A DNA stretch of 64,000 bases from the NCBI RefSeq assembly GCF_030758975.1, contig NZ_CP132359.1:4881781-4945780 (forward strand), written 5' to 3'. Shown here in pieces: positions 28,924-36,836 of this stretch. This stretch comes from Bosea beijingensis. Its GTDB lineage: Bacteria > Pseudomonadota > Alphaproteobacteria > Rhizobiales > Beijerinckiaceae. The position numbers and the translations under genes were made by a program. The notes beneath the pieces were generated by a model that was not told where the DNA came from, did not search any database, and worked only from the letters and a program-made list of their open reading frames with translations. Numbering within the stretch: the stretch's first letter is position 1; the number at the start of each line of letters is the position of its first letter.

Positions 28924-29547
28924 TTGAAGCAAGTTTCATTCCCGCCGACGCGCCTTCTCGCCGAGAATCTCGCTTGCCGACGTGGCGGCAGGCTGATTTT
29001 CGAAGGCTTGAGCTTCACGCTGCAACCGGGCGAGGCGATCGCGCTCACCGGCCGCAATGGCGCCGGCAAGTCGAGCCTGATCGCCATGCTTTGCGGGCGC
29101 TTGCGGCCCGATGGCGGCCGGATTCGGCTGGAGGGAAGCGAGGACGAGGCCGAACTTGCCGAAATCTCGCATCTTGTCGGACATCGGGACGGTTTGAAGA
29201 CGGCGCTGACGGCGCGCGAAAACCTCGCCTTCGCGCAGGATGTGCTGGGCGATACCGCCGCGACCCCGGACGAGGCGCTGGCCGTCGTGGGGCTCGGCCA
29301 TGCCGCGGAGCTGCCGGCGGGCTATCTGTCTGCGGGGCAGCGGCGGCGCGTCGCGCTGGCGCGACTTCTAGTGTCGCGCCGGCCCTACTGGCTGCTCGAC
29401 GAGCCGCTTTCGGCGCTCGACACGGCCTCGCAAGCGATGGTCGCGGGGCTGATGCGGAATCATCTGGCCGAAGGCGGCGCGATCCTGGCCGCGACCCATG
29501 GACCGCTCGGGATCGAGGGCGCGCGCGAAGTCAGGATCGGCCGGTGA
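28924..29547 (+). CDS. ccmA: haem exporter ATPase CcmA
   Basis: 207 aa from TTG 28924; GTG 28834 gives an unusual 30-residue leader and is less likely. ABC ATPase motifs: Walker A GRNGAGKSS near residue 45, signature LSAGQRRRVALARLL, and Walker B WLLDEPLSALD. It forms the CcmAB(C) complex that drives release of holo-CcmE in cytochrome c maturation. The last codons overlap the ccmB GTG. The divergent acnA start is 219 bp away. Confidence 0.92.
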   Translation: MKQVSFPPTRLLAENLACRRGGRLIFEGLSFTLQPGEAIALTGRNGAGKSSLIAMLCGRLRPDGGRIRLEGSEDEAELAEISHLVGHRDGLKTALTARENLAFAQDVLGDTAATPDEALAVVGLGHAAELPAGYLSAGQRRRVALARLLVSRRPYWLLDEPLSALDTASQAMVAGLMRNHLAEGGAILAATHGPLGIEGAREVRIGR

Positions 29548-30212
29548 AGCGCGCCTTCCTTGCCATTCTGAAACGCGACCTCGCCGTCGCCGGCCGGGCC
29601 GGCGGGGGTGGCGAGCTCGCGCTCGTCTTCTTCCTGACGCTGGTCGTGCTCGTGCCTTTCGCTCTGGGACCCGATCTCAACCTGCTCTCGCGGATCGGGC
29701 CGGCGATACTCTGGCTCGGCGCGCTGCTTTCGGTGCTGATCGGGCTCGACCGGTTGTTCCAGAGCGATGAGGAAGACGGTTCGCTCGACCTGATCCGCGC
29801 CTCGGCCCTGCCGCTGGAACTCGCCGTGCTGGCCAAGGGCCTGGCGCATTGGCTGACGACCGGGCTGCCGCTGGCGCTGGTCTCGCCATTGCTCGGCCTG
29901 CTGGTCGCCTTGCCGGGCGAGGGCGTGTTGCCGCTGGTCGCGACGCTTCTGGTCGGTACACCGGCGCTGAGCTTCATCGGGGCGGGCGGGGCGGCGCTGG
30001 CCGCGAGCTTGCGGCGAGGTGGGTTGATCGTGCCGGTTCTGGTTGCACCGCTCACGGTGCCGGTCCTGATCTTCGGTGTTTCCGCCGCGAATGCGGCCGT
30101 GGGCGGCACCGTGCCCTTCCTGACGCCGTTCCTGATCCTGTGTGCGATCTCGCTTGGCGCGATCGTGGTCGGTACGGTGGCTGCAGCGGCAGCCCTGAGG
30201 TCAGCCGAGTAG
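29544..30212 (+). CDS. ccmB: haem exporter membrane protein CcmB
   Basis: 222 aa with six hydrophobic segments, the normal size and topology of CcmB. Translation begins at GTG 29544, overlapping the ccmA TGA. The FQSDEEDGSLDLI segment after the second helix is a family signature. It forms the membrane part of the CcmAB ABC transporter. The ccmC gene is normally next, but two small genes lie between them here. Confidence 0.93.
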   Translation: MKRAFLAILKRDLAVAGRAGGGGELALVFFLTLVVLVPFALGPDLNLLSRIGPAILWLGALLSVLIGLDRLFQSDEEDGSLDLIRASALPLELAVLAKGLAHWLTTGLPLALVSPLLGLLVALPGEGVLPLVATLLVGTPALSFIGAGGAALAASLRRGGLIVPVLVAPLTVPVLIFGVSAANAAVGGTVPFLTPFLILCAISLGAIVVGTVAAAAALRSAE

Positions 30213-30217
30213 GGAGT

Positions 30218-30445
30218 TCAGTCGCGCTGGGGCGCCAGTGCGACGAATTCGACGGGGTGGCCGCATTGGGTCGCGAATCTGGCGACGCTGGCTGCGATAT
30301 CCTCGAGAGCGATGTTCCGCTCGGCGAAAACAAGACGGATTTCCTCGGCCGCGGCATTGACGTCGAGGATGGGTGTCTCGTCGATTTTGCTGCGTACCTT
30401 CATTTCGACGGCACGTTGCATGTCTTCCGACAGCTTGATCAACAT
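30218..30445 (-). CDS. small conserved-looking protein of unknown function
   Basis: 75 aa from ATG 30445, preceded by a good AGGAGG site. The frame extends upstream without a ribosome binding site. It is a soluble, mostly helical protein with no signal peptide (LSEDMQRAVEMKVRSKID... start). No family was recognised. It lies within the ccm cluster on the opposite strand and runs divergently from the next small gene across an AT-rich 202-bp region. Its presence between ccmB and ccmC is unexplained. Confidence 0.65.
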   Translation of the reverse strand: MLIKLSEDMQRAVEMKVRSKIDETPILDVNAAAEEIRLVFAERNIALEDIAASVARFATQCGHPVEFVALAPQRD

Positions 30446-30647
30446 GGTCGATCCTCCTGATTGACAAGCTAGCGTAAGAGAGCTGTCGATGCAACCTTGA
30501 ATCCATAAAAAGAATAATATTTTCAATGCCTTAGCAAAATAACAAGTTGGAGGCATAGACTCTGGTAGCGGCATCGGGGGCGCTGCTTGCATCGCAGCCG
30601 TCAGCCCTGCTATCGTCATTTACTTATTTTGATGCGGTTGCACAAAA

Positions 30648-30887
30648 ATGCCGGCGGACGAACGGGGCGAACGCCTCCAGATCATGCTCAGTCAGGAGGA
30701 GCTGCGCGCTCTGGAGGATTGGCGTTTCGCCAAGCGCATGCCGAGCCGGGCGGCAGCGGTGCGCGAGCTGTTGCGGCGCGGGCTGGCGGCCGAAGGATTC
30801 GACCTCGCCGGCGAGGGCATTCGTTCCAAGCAGTTCGGCATCGTCGACAAGGGCGGTGCGGATGCCTCGTCGGACGAGGATGCCTAG
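30648..30887 (+). CDS. ribbon-helix-helix-like small protein
   Basis: 79 aa. The start ERGERLQIMLSQEELRALEDWRF, followed by PSRAAAVRELLRRGLAAEG, is a ribbon-helix-helix DNA-binding fold of the CopG/Arc kind. The C-terminal tail is acidic and disordered. It is probably a small transcription factor, perhaps autoregulated through the AT-rich region upstream. It lies between ccmB and ccmC, with no toxin-like gene next to it. An antitoxin role is not supported by any partner. Confidence 0.75.
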   Translation: MPADERGERLQIMLSQEELRALEDWRFAKRMPSRAAAVRELLRRGLAAEGFDLAGEGIRSKQFGIVDKGGADASSDEDA

Positions 30888-30996
30888 CCGAAGCGTGATT
30901 GTCGCATCCCCCAGGCATGGATTGCTTGGAACGGGTCGAGATTGCTAAAGCTCTCGTCATGGCGCTCAAGCTCCCGCAACTGACATCGCCCGCATC

Positions 30997-31758
30997 ATGG
31001 CCGGCCTGATCGACCTCGCCAATCCGACGCGCTTCATGCGCTTTTCGGCCGTGGTGCTGCCGTGGCTCGCCGCCATCGCGACGCTATTGATCGTCGTCGG
31101 GCTCTATCTTGCCTGGTTCAAGGCGCCTGCCGATTACCAGCAGGGCGAGACCATCCGCATCATGTTCATCCATGTGCCCGCCGCCTGGCTCGCCATGATG
31201 TTCTATTCGATGATGGCGCTTTCCGCCCTCGGCACTCTGGTCTGGCGCCATCCCCTCGCCGATGTCGCGCAGAAGGCGGCGGCGCCGATCGGGGCCTGTT
31301 TCGCGCTGATCTGCCTGATCACCGGCTCGCTCTGGGGCAAGCCGATGTGGGGCACCTATTGGGTCTGGGACGCGCGGCTGACCTCCATGCTCGTGCTGCT
31401 GCTGATCTATCTCGGCCTGATCGCGCTCTGGCGGGTGCTCGACGACCCCTCGCGCGCGGCGCGGGCGGTCGCCATCCTGACGCTGGTCGGCTTCGTCAAC
31501 GTGCCGATCATCAAGTTCTCGGTCGACTGGTGGAACACGCTGCACCAGCCGGCTTCGGTGTTGCGCATGGGCGGACCGACGATCCATCCCTCGATGCTTT
31601 GGCCGCTGCTGATCCTCGCGATCGGCTTCACGCTGATGGCGCTGTCCCTGCACATGATCGCGATGCGCGCCGAGATCATGCGCCGACGCGTGCGGACGCT
31701 GACCATCCTTGAAGCGGAGCGGCTCGACCGGCTGGCCGTCCAGGGCGTGCCGGCATGA
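30997..31758 (+). CDS. ccmC: haem exporter protein CcmC
   Basis: 253 aa with six membrane helices and the Trp-rich haem-handling motif WGTYWVWDARLTS near residue 120. Conserved histidines flank it (FIHVPAAW before it, LHQPASVL after it). CcmC loads haem onto CcmE. Length is normal for the family. It overlaps ccmD by 4 bp (ATGA) and is separated from ccmB by 784 bp holding two small genes. Confidence 0.95.
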   Translation: MAGLIDLANPTRFMRFSAVVLPWLAAIATLLIVVGLYLAWFKAPADYQQGETIRIMFIHVPAAWLAMMFYSMMALSALGTLVWRHPLADVAQKAAAPIGACFALICLITGSLWGKPMWGTYWVWDARLTSMLVLLLIYLGLIALWRVLDDPSRAARAVAILTLVGFVNVPIIKFSVDWWNTLHQPASVLRMGGPTIHPSMLWPLLILAIGFTLMALSLHMIAMRAEIMRRRVRTLTILEAERLDRLAVQGVPA

Positions 31759-31940
31759 GCGGGCTTCTCGACGCAATCGGGCCGCATGCCGGTTTCATCC
31801 TGGCTTCCTATGGTGCTGCGGCGCTCGTCCTCGCCGGGCTGACGCTCATGATCCTGCGCGACCACGCTGCCCAGAAGCGCGCGCTCGATGCGCTGGAGCG
31901 CCGCGGTGCAGGCCGTCGTTCGGGCCGGGAGGCGGCATGA
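31755..31940 (+). CDS. ccmD: haem exporter accessory protein CcmD
   Basis: 61 aa, single membrane helix (about residues 13-34) followed by a basic cytoplasmic tail, as expected for CcmD, which is required for release of holo-CcmE from CcmABC. It overlaps ccmC at its start and the thioredoxin gene at its end (ATGA on both sides), so the three are translationally coupled. Confidence 0.9.
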   Translation: MSGLLDAIGPHAGFILASYGAAALVLAGLTLMILRDHAAQKRALDALERRGAGRRSGREAA

Positions 31941-32530
31941 GCCAGGTCGAAACCGTGCCGCGGCGGCGCTCGCCGCTCGTCTTCCTCGCGCCATTGGTCA
32001 TTTTCGGCCTGCTCGCGATCGTGTTCGGTGTCGGGCTGTTCAGCGGCGACAAGAGCAAGGTTCCCTCCGCCCTGATCGGGCGCGCCGCTCCCACGATAGC
32101 TCTTGCCCCGCTGGAGGGGCTGCAGCGGGACGGCAAGCCCGTGCCGGCTTTCGGCAATGCCGATCTCGCTGGGGGGAAGGCGACGCTGGTCAATGTCTGG
32201 GCGAGCTGGTGCGCGCCCTGCCGTGTCGAGCATCCCGTGCTGATGGGCCTGGCCGAGACCGATGCCGTGAAGCAGGGCAAGGTCGCGCTGGTCGGGATGA
32301 ACTACAAGGACGAGGCCGAGAATGCCCGCCGCTTCCTTGGCGCGCTCGGCAATCCGTTCTCGGCTGTTGGCGTCGACCGGGCTGGGCGCGGTGCGATCGA
32401 ATGGGGCGTCTACGGCGTGCCCGAGACCTTCGTCATCGGGCCGGACGGCCATATCCTGGAAAAGCATGTCGGCCCGCTCGATCAGGCGGCGGCGAGCAAG
32501 CTGCTGCAGCGGGCGCTGAAGGCCCGCTGA
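31937..32530 (+). CDS. ccmG: thiol:disulfide interchange protein CcmG/DsbE
   Basis: 197 aa membrane-anchored thioredoxin-like protein. One N-terminal helix (about residues 13-33) is followed by a periplasmic domain with the active site WCAPC near residue 92 and the family GVYGVPETFVIG segment containing the cis-Pro. It reduces apocytochrome c cysteines before haem attachment. The ATG overlaps the ccmD stop. It converges on purQ 3 bp later. Confidence 0.93.
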   Translation: MSQVETVPRRRSPLVFLAPLVIFGLLAIVFGVGLFSGDKSKVPSALIGRAAPTIALAPLEGLQRDGKPVPAFGNADLAGGKATLVNVWASWCAPCRVEHPVLMGLAETDAVKQGKVALVGMNYKDEAENARRFLGALGNPFSAVGVDRAGRGAIEWGVYGVPETFVIGPDGHILEKHVGPLDQAAASKLLQRALKAR

Positions 32531-32533
32531 GGA

Positions 32534-33229
32534 TCAGGCTGCGCGCCTGGAGCTGACGAGGCTGTCGAACAGGCCGCGACCATCGGTGCCGCCGACCAGC
32601 GAATCGATCAGGTTCTCCGGGTGCGGCATCAGGCCGAGCACGTTGAAACCGGGCGAGTAAATGCCGGCGATGTTGTTGAGCGAGCCGTTCGGGTTCGCCG
32701 CCGGGGTGACGTTGCCCTCCGCATCCGCATAGCGAAAGGCGACGAGGCCTTCGCCTTCGAGGCGGGCGAGCGTTTCGGCATCGGCGATGTAGTTGCCCTC
32801 GCCATGGGCGATGCAGACATCGATCGCCTGGCCCTTGGCATAGGCGCTGGTATAGGGCGTGTCGTTGCGCTCGACTTTGAGGTGCTGGCGCTTGCAGACG
32901 AATTTCAGATGGGCGTTGCGCACGAGGATGCCGGGCAGGAGACCCGCCTCGCAGGCGATCTGGAAGCCGTTGCAGATGCCTAGCACATAGCCGCCGCGGG
33001 CGGCATGGGCGCGGGTGGCGTCCATGATATGGGCGCGGCCGGCGATGGCACCGGTGCGCAGATAGTCGCCATAGGAGAAGCCGCCCGGCAGCACGACGAG
33101 ATCGGTTCCATCAGGCAATGCGGTGTCGCCGTGCCAGACATGATTGACCTCGGCGCCGGCCTGCTTCAGCGCCTTGGCGACGTCGCCGTCACGATTGGAG
33201 CCGGGGAAGGTGATGACGGCGGCTTTCAT
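32534..33229 (-). CDS. purQ: FGAM synthase glutaminase subunit PurQ
   Basis: 231 aa class-I glutamine amidotransferase subunit of phosphoribosylformylglycinamidine synthase. The catalytic cysteine is in GICNGFQ near residue 86. The His and Glu of the triad are in the MPHPEN segment near the C-terminus. It works with PurS and the large PurL subunit, whose gene is not in this window. It begins 3 bp behind the purS stop, so both are in one operon. Confidence 0.96.
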   Translation of the reverse strand: MKAAVITFPGSNRDGDVAKALKQAGAEVNHVWHGDTALPDGTDLVVLPGGFSYGDYLRTGAIAGRAHIMDATRAHAARGGYVLGICNGFQIACEAGLLPGILVRNAHLKFVCKRQHLKVERNDTPYTSAYAKGQAIDVCIAHGEGNYIADAETLARLEGEGLVAFRYADAEGNVTPAANPNGSLNNIAGIYSPGFNVLGLMPHPENLIDSLVGGTDGRGLFDSLVSSRRAA

Positions 33230-33232
33230 CGC

Positions 33233-33475
33233 TCAGGCTCCGATCTCGACGCGGTAGTTCTCGATCACGGTATTGGCGAGGAGCTTTTCGCAGGCGGCCT
33301 TGAGGGCGGCCTCGGCGGCGGCCTTGTCCGAGCCCGAAAGCTCGATATCGAAGACCTTGCCCTGGCGCACCGACTCGACGCCGGCGATGTCGAGCGACTT
33401 CAGCGCGCCCTCGATCGCCTTGCCCTGCGGATCGAGCACGCCGTTCTTCAGGGTGACGGTGACGCGGGCTTTCAT
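33233..33475 (-). CDS. purS: FGAM synthase small subunit PurS
   Basis: 80 aa, the normal size of PurS, which bridges PurL and PurQ in the three-part formylglycinamidine ribonucleotide synthase. The start KARVTVTLKNGVLDPQGKAIE and the later VRQGKVFDIEL strand are family features. It runs straight into purQ. Two palindromic repeats lie in its 194-bp leader. Confidence 0.95.
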   Translation of the reverse strand: MKARVTVTLKNGVLDPQGKAIEGALKSLDIAGVESVRQGKVFDIELSGSDKAAAEAALKAACEKLLANTVIENYRVEIGA

Positions 33476-33512
33476 GGGGATCTCCGGACGCGGATTGTTA
33501 CGGGGTGCCTTA

Positions 33513-33561
33513 GAGCATGTTCCGCAAAAGTGGAAACCACTTTTGCGATCAGAACATGCTC
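33513..33561. repeat. palindromic intergenic repeat with long hairpin
   Basis: An inverted repeat GAGCATGTTC...GAACATGCTC (33513-33522, 33552-33561) encloses a second perfect 11-bp stem, CGCAAAAGTGG / CCACTTTTGCG, with an AAA loop. This shape matches the GCATGTTC...AAAACCG-type palindromes scattered in Hyphomicrobiales genomes. It lies upstream of purS and downstream of the lipoprotein gene, where it could end or protect the preceding transcript. Confidence 0.8.
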
Positions 33562-33587
33562 AATCCTTCAGTTTTGCGCGAATTCTC

Positions 33588-33615
33588 TCCGTTCGGCTGA
33601 TATCAGCCGAACGGA
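33588..33615. repeat. 28-bp perfect palindrome
   Basis: A perfect palindrome without a loop, 14 + 14 bases, with the half-site TCCGTTCGGCTGAT. It follows the previous repeat by 26 bp. It may be a second unit of the same dispersed repeat family or a dimer-binding site, and it lies 113 bp before purS. Confidence 0.7.
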
Positions 33616-33669
33616 AAGCGCGCTGGTGAATCGGGGCGGGCTCAACCGTTTCCCGCCGTTTCACGTGAA

Positions 33670-34257
33670 TCAGCGGCCGCGCCAGGCTGCCTCGGCATCG
33701 CGCCGGGCGGCCTCGGCGGTCTCGCTCACGGCGAGCGCGAGGACGAGACGGTCCGTCTCGCGGCCATAGAGGATCGCGGTGACGGCCTGGCGACCGGCGG
33801 TATCGAGCGAGCGAATCGTGACGAGCACGCCTTTGGCTTCGCTTGAATCGATGCGGACGACATCGGTTGCGCTGCGGGCTTCCGGTTTCGCGTCCGGCTT
33901 CTTCTTCAGTTTGCGCTGTGCCTTGCGGCGCTCGGCCGCCTTCGCCGCGGCCAGGCGGGCGAAAACCTGCCCGAGGCTCGCCGGGCTTTCCGACAGGGCC
34001 TTTTCCATGTCGCGGGCCTGCTCGCCTTCGAGGGCGATGACCGCGGCGAAGCCCTGGCGCGTGCAGGTATCGCGCGGGCAGAACACCATGGAGCGGGCTT
34101 CGAGCCCGTCATTCAGCACCCAGGAGCCGATCGGCATGGGCTGCCAGCCCTGCGAGGCCGGCAGGTCGGCAATGCCCGGCCCGAAATGATGCGAGCAGGC
34201 GCCGAGCAGGAGACTACTCGCAAGAAGCAGGGCCGCGAAATGAAAACGGGAGCGCAT
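33670..34257 (-). CDS. uncharacterised lipoprotein
   Basis: 195 aa from ATG 34257. A lipobox LLGAC ends a signal peptide at about residue 21. The periplasmic part has two further cysteines (CPRDTC) and a Lys/Arg-rich linker (RRKAQRKLKKKPDAKPEAR) around residues 112-130. No family was recognised. It sits between purC and purS on the same strand, so it is probably cotranscribed with the purine genes, a placement without known functional reason. Confidence 0.72.
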   Translation of the reverse strand: MRSRFHFAALLLASSLLLGACSHHFGPGIADLPASQGWQPMPIGSWVLNDGLEARSMVFCPRDTCTRQGFAAVIALEGEQARDMEKALSESPASLGQVFARLAAAKAAERRKAQRKLKKKPDAKPEARSATDVVRIDSSEAKGVLVTIRSLDTAGRQAVTAILYGRETDRLVLALAVSETAEAARRDAEAAWRGR

Positions 34258-34298
34258 GCGCTCCCGTGTCAGTCGCGAAAATGGCGCCGCGATGGCCT

Positions 34299-35063
34299 TC
34301 ACTGCACCAGACGCGGGCCGGTCGGGCCGGGGTTCTCGTTCTCGCCGAGAATGCCGAGGCGGCGGGCAACTTCCGAATAGGCCTCGATCAGGCCGCCCAT
34401 GTCGCGGCGGAAGCGGTCCTTGTCCATCTTGTCCTTGGACTTGATGTCCCAGAGCCGGCAGGAATCCGGGCTGATTTCGTCGGCGACGACGATGCGCATC
34501 ATCTCGCCTTCCCAGAGGCGGCCCGTCTCCATCTTGAAGTCGACGAGGCGGATGCCGGCGCCGAGGAAGAGGCCGGAGAGGAAGTCGTTGACGCGGATGG
34601 CCAGCGCCATGATGTCGTCGATCTCCTGCGGCGTCGCCCAGCCGAAGGCGGTGATGTGCTCTTCCGAGACCATCGGATCGCTGAGCGCGTCGTTCTTGTA
34701 GTAGAACTCGATGATCGAGCGCGGAAGCTGCGTGCCTTCCTCGAGGCCCAGCCGCGTCGCCAGCGAGCCGGCGGCGATGTTGCGCACGACGATCTCGAGC
34801 GGGATGATCTCGACCTCGCGGATGAGCTGCTCGCGCATGTTCAGCCGGCGGATGAAATGCGTGGGCACGCCGATATCGTTGAGATTCGAGAAGATGTGCT
34901 CGGAGATGCGGTTGTTGAGCACGCCCTTGCCGTCGATCACTTCATGCTTCTTGGCATTGAAGGCGGTGGCGTCATCCTTGAAATGCTGGATCAGCGTACC
35001 GGGCTCGGGTCCCTCATAGAGGACCTTCGCCTTGCCTTCGTAAATGCGACGGCGGCGATTCAT
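34299..35063 (-). CDS. purC: SAICAR synthetase
   Basis: 254 aa, normal for phosphoribosylaminoimidazole-succinocarboxamide synthase, which joins aspartate to CAIR with ATP in purine synthesis. The start [13 protein letters not shown] and the motifs [14 protein letters not shown] ([13 protein letters not shown]) and VDFKMETGR are present. ATG 35063 is the only start that fits; a frame running far upstream is antisense sequence. The downstream genes are the lipoprotein, purS and purQ. Confidence 0.96.
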   Translation of the reverse strand: MNRRRRIYEGKAKVLYEGPEPGTLIQHFKDDATAFNAKKHEVIDGKGVLNNRISEHIFSNLNDIGVPTHFIRRLNMREQLIREVEIIPLEIVVRNIAAGSLATRLGLEEGTQLPRSIIEFYYKNDALSDPMVSEEHITAFGWATPQEIDDIMALAIRVNDFLSGLFLGAGIRLVDFKMETGRLWEGEMMRIVVADEISPDSCRLWDIKSKDKMDKDRFRRDMGGLIEAYSEVARRLGILGENENPGPTGPRLVQ

Positions 35064-35414
35064 GGGTATGTACCGTGGCTTGAGGAAATCCAAAGGTCGG
35101 CCCTTCTCTGGACGCGATGGGGTCGCGGCGGGATCTGGCCCCTGTTCTGTTCTTGTCCGGCGCCACCGGCCAGCCGGGCTCGTCCACGACGATTCCAGCG
35201 GCGGCAACGGAGCCGGTTGCATACGGGAGCGCCCAGGGGGCGCCCTCGCGCCTGCTATATGGAGTGTCTCGGCCGCAAACGCAACAAATCGGCATTTCGA
35301 GGCCTCCGCAGGCTTAAAGAGCGCTGAAGCGGGCACGATGTAGGCTGGTCCTCGTCCTGCCGGCAGCCTATATGATTGGGCATATATCGCTCCAGACAAG
35401 GACATGGACGCCGC
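35064..35414. other. 351-bp divergent intergenic region, no gene seen
   Basis: This region separates purC from the ATPase zeta gene. It contains no credible short gene on either strand. Locally AT-rich steps (such as TATATG and GCATATATCG at about 35370-35391) could serve as promoter elements for the zeta gene. No riboswitch-like fold was recognised. Confidence 0.5.
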
Positions 35415-35738
35415 ATGACGACCTTCGAACAGCGCAAGGACGCCTACGAGAACAAGTTCGCCCATGACGAGGAGCTGCGCTTCAAGGCGACGGCCCGGCG
35501 CAACAAGCTGCTCGGGCTCTGGGCTGCCGAGAAGCTCGGCAAGAGCGGCGCAGATGCGGAAGCCTATGCCAAGTCGGTCGTCGTGGCCGATTTCGAGGAG
35601 GCCGGCGACGAGGACGTGGTGCGCAAGGTCAAGAACGACTTCGCGCTCGCCAGCGTCACTGTCGCGGATGCCGAGATCCGCACCGTGATGACCGAGCTCC
35701 TGATCAAGGCGGCCGACGACATCCAGGCCGGCCGCTGA
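35415..35738 (+). CDS. F1-ATPase inhibitor zeta subunit (DUF1476)
   Basis: 107 aa, start ATG 35415. It matches the zeta subunit of alphaproteobacterial F1Fo-ATPase, which inserts its N-terminus into F1 to block ATP hydrolysis. The [18 protein letters not shown] start is the inhibitory region, and [13 protein letters not shown] and [12 protein letters not shown] are hallmark motifs of the helical bundle. It is a single gene with a strong terminator 45 bp downstream. Confidence 0.95.
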   Translation: MTTFEQRKDAYENKFAHDEELRFKATARRNKLLGLWAAEKLGKSGADAEAYAKSVVVADFEEAGDEDVVRKVKNDFALASVTVADAEIRTVMTELLIKAADDIQAGR

Positions 35739-35782
35739 GCCGACCTCGCCGGGCGCGTCCCGGCTGACGCAGGACGTCTCTG

Positions 35783-35812
35783 AAACGGGCGCATGGGCGC
35801 CCGTTTGCTTTT
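35783..35812 (+). terminator. rho-independent terminator after the zeta gene
   Basis: A perfect 10-bp stem, AAACGGGCGC (35783-35792) with GCGCCCGTTT (35797-35806), encloses an ATGG loop and is followed by GCTTTT. It lies 45 bp after the zeta gene stop and ends its transcript. Confidence 0.88.
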
Positions 35813-35874
35813 CCGGCCCGGCACTGGTCAACCTGCAGCGATTGCCGCAACGCCCGGAATGCGGCCCAAACCGG

Positions 35875-36666
35875 ATGAACTCGACCATGGCCAAGCCCAC
35901 CGTCCTCGCTTCCCTCGCCGATCGTTTCGCCAGGGGTGACAGCGTCGTCTCGGCCTGGTGCGGCCTGCCCGATCCGTCCGTCTCGGCGCTCCTGGCGCAG
36001 GAGGATTTCGACGCGATCACGCTCGACATGCAGCACGGGCCGATCACGCTGGCCGAGGTCATCCGCGCGATCCCGCTGATCAATGCCGCCGGCAAGCCGG
36101 TGATCGCGCGCATTCCGGTCGGCGAATTCCAGAACGTCTCGAAGCTGTTCGACAGCGGTGCCTCCGGCGTGATCGCGCCGATGATCAACACGATGGAGGA
36201 TGCCCGCCGCTTCGCGGCCTATGCCAAGTATCCGCCGATGGGCGAGCGGAGCTGGGGCAGCTATGGCGGACTCGGGGCCTCTGGTCTCGATCAGAACAGC
36301 TATCTCAAGACCGCCAACAGCTTCTCGATGACCTTCGCGATGATCGAGACGCGCGAAGCGATGGCGATCGTCGACGATATCCTGGCGCTGGACGGGATCG
36401 ACGCCCTGTTCGTCGGGCCGTCCGACCTGTCGATCGCGCTCTCCGGCGGGGCGAAGGTCGATGCCACCGCGCGCGAGGTCGACGAAGCGCTCAAGCATGT
36501 CGTGGCCCGCGCTTCGGCGGTGAACAAGCCCGTCGCGTTCTATTGCGCGACCGCCGAACGCGCCAAACAGGGCCTTGAAATGGGTGCGCGCATGGTCACG
36601 GTGATGAGCGATTCCGGCATGCTGAAAGCGGCGGCGCAGACGGCACTGAAGATCACGCGGGGCTGA
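35875..36666 (+). CDS. HpcH/HpaI-family aldolase
   Basis: 263 aa metal-dependent class II aldolase of the HpcH/HpaI (2,4-dihydroxyhept-2-ene-1,7-dioate aldolase) family. Conserved features are TLDMQHGP near residue 45 (the catalytic His), IARIPVGE, and FAMIETREA with the metal-binding Glu, followed by a [11 protein letters not shown] motif. Start candidates are ATG 35875, 35887 and 35842. The natural substrate is unknown, since members cleave various 4-hydroxy-2-oxo acids. It is a single gene with a palindromic repeat downstream. Confidence 0.87.
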   Translation: MNSTMAKPTVLASLADRFARGDSVVSAWCGLPDPSVSALLAQEDFDAITLDMQHGPITLAEVIRAIPLINAAGKPVIARIPVGEFQNVSKLFDSGASGVIAPMINTMEDARRFAAYAKYPPMGERSWGSYGGLGASGLDQNSYLKTANSFSMTFAMIETREAMAIVDDILALDGIDALFVGPSDLSIALSGGAKVDATAREVDEALKHVVARASAVNKPVAFYCATAERAKQGLEMGARMVTVMSDSGMLKAAAQTALKITRG

Positions 36667-36711
36667 TCCTGGATCATGTCTCTTCGTTTCTTGTTCTGAC
36701 GCGGAAACACG

Positions 36712-36808
36712 CGTCATCCCGGGCTTGACCCGGGATCCATGCCGGAGCGCTTACAGTGAGGGTTCTGGCATGGATCCCGGATCTTCGCTTCGCTGCGTCC
36801 GGGATGAC
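36712..36808. repeat. dispersed intergenic palindromic element, copy 1
   Basis: A 97-bp element with outer arms CGTCATCCCGG and CCGGGATGAC, and inner inverted blocks (GATCCATGCC / GGCATGGATC). It lies between the convergent aldolase and AlkA-like genes. A second copy of the family is at 57073-57172. Such elements form long hairpins in RNA and may end transcription from both sides. Confidence 0.85.
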
Positions 36809-36836
36809 CCGTGCTCTTTATTGAAAACGCTGCGCC

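Noticed and set aside
30458..30490. TTGACA at about 30460 as a promoter for the small genes
   Set aside because: No acceptable -10 element lies 16-19 bp away on that strand.
30648..30887. RHH protein as an antitoxin
   Set aside because: No toxin-like gene is adjacent or overlapping; the neighbouring 75-aa protein is divergent, not downstream.
34299..36191. 630-aa frame extending purC far upstream
   Set aside because: PurC is complete from ATG 35063; the upstream part is antisense to the zeta subunit and aldolase genes.
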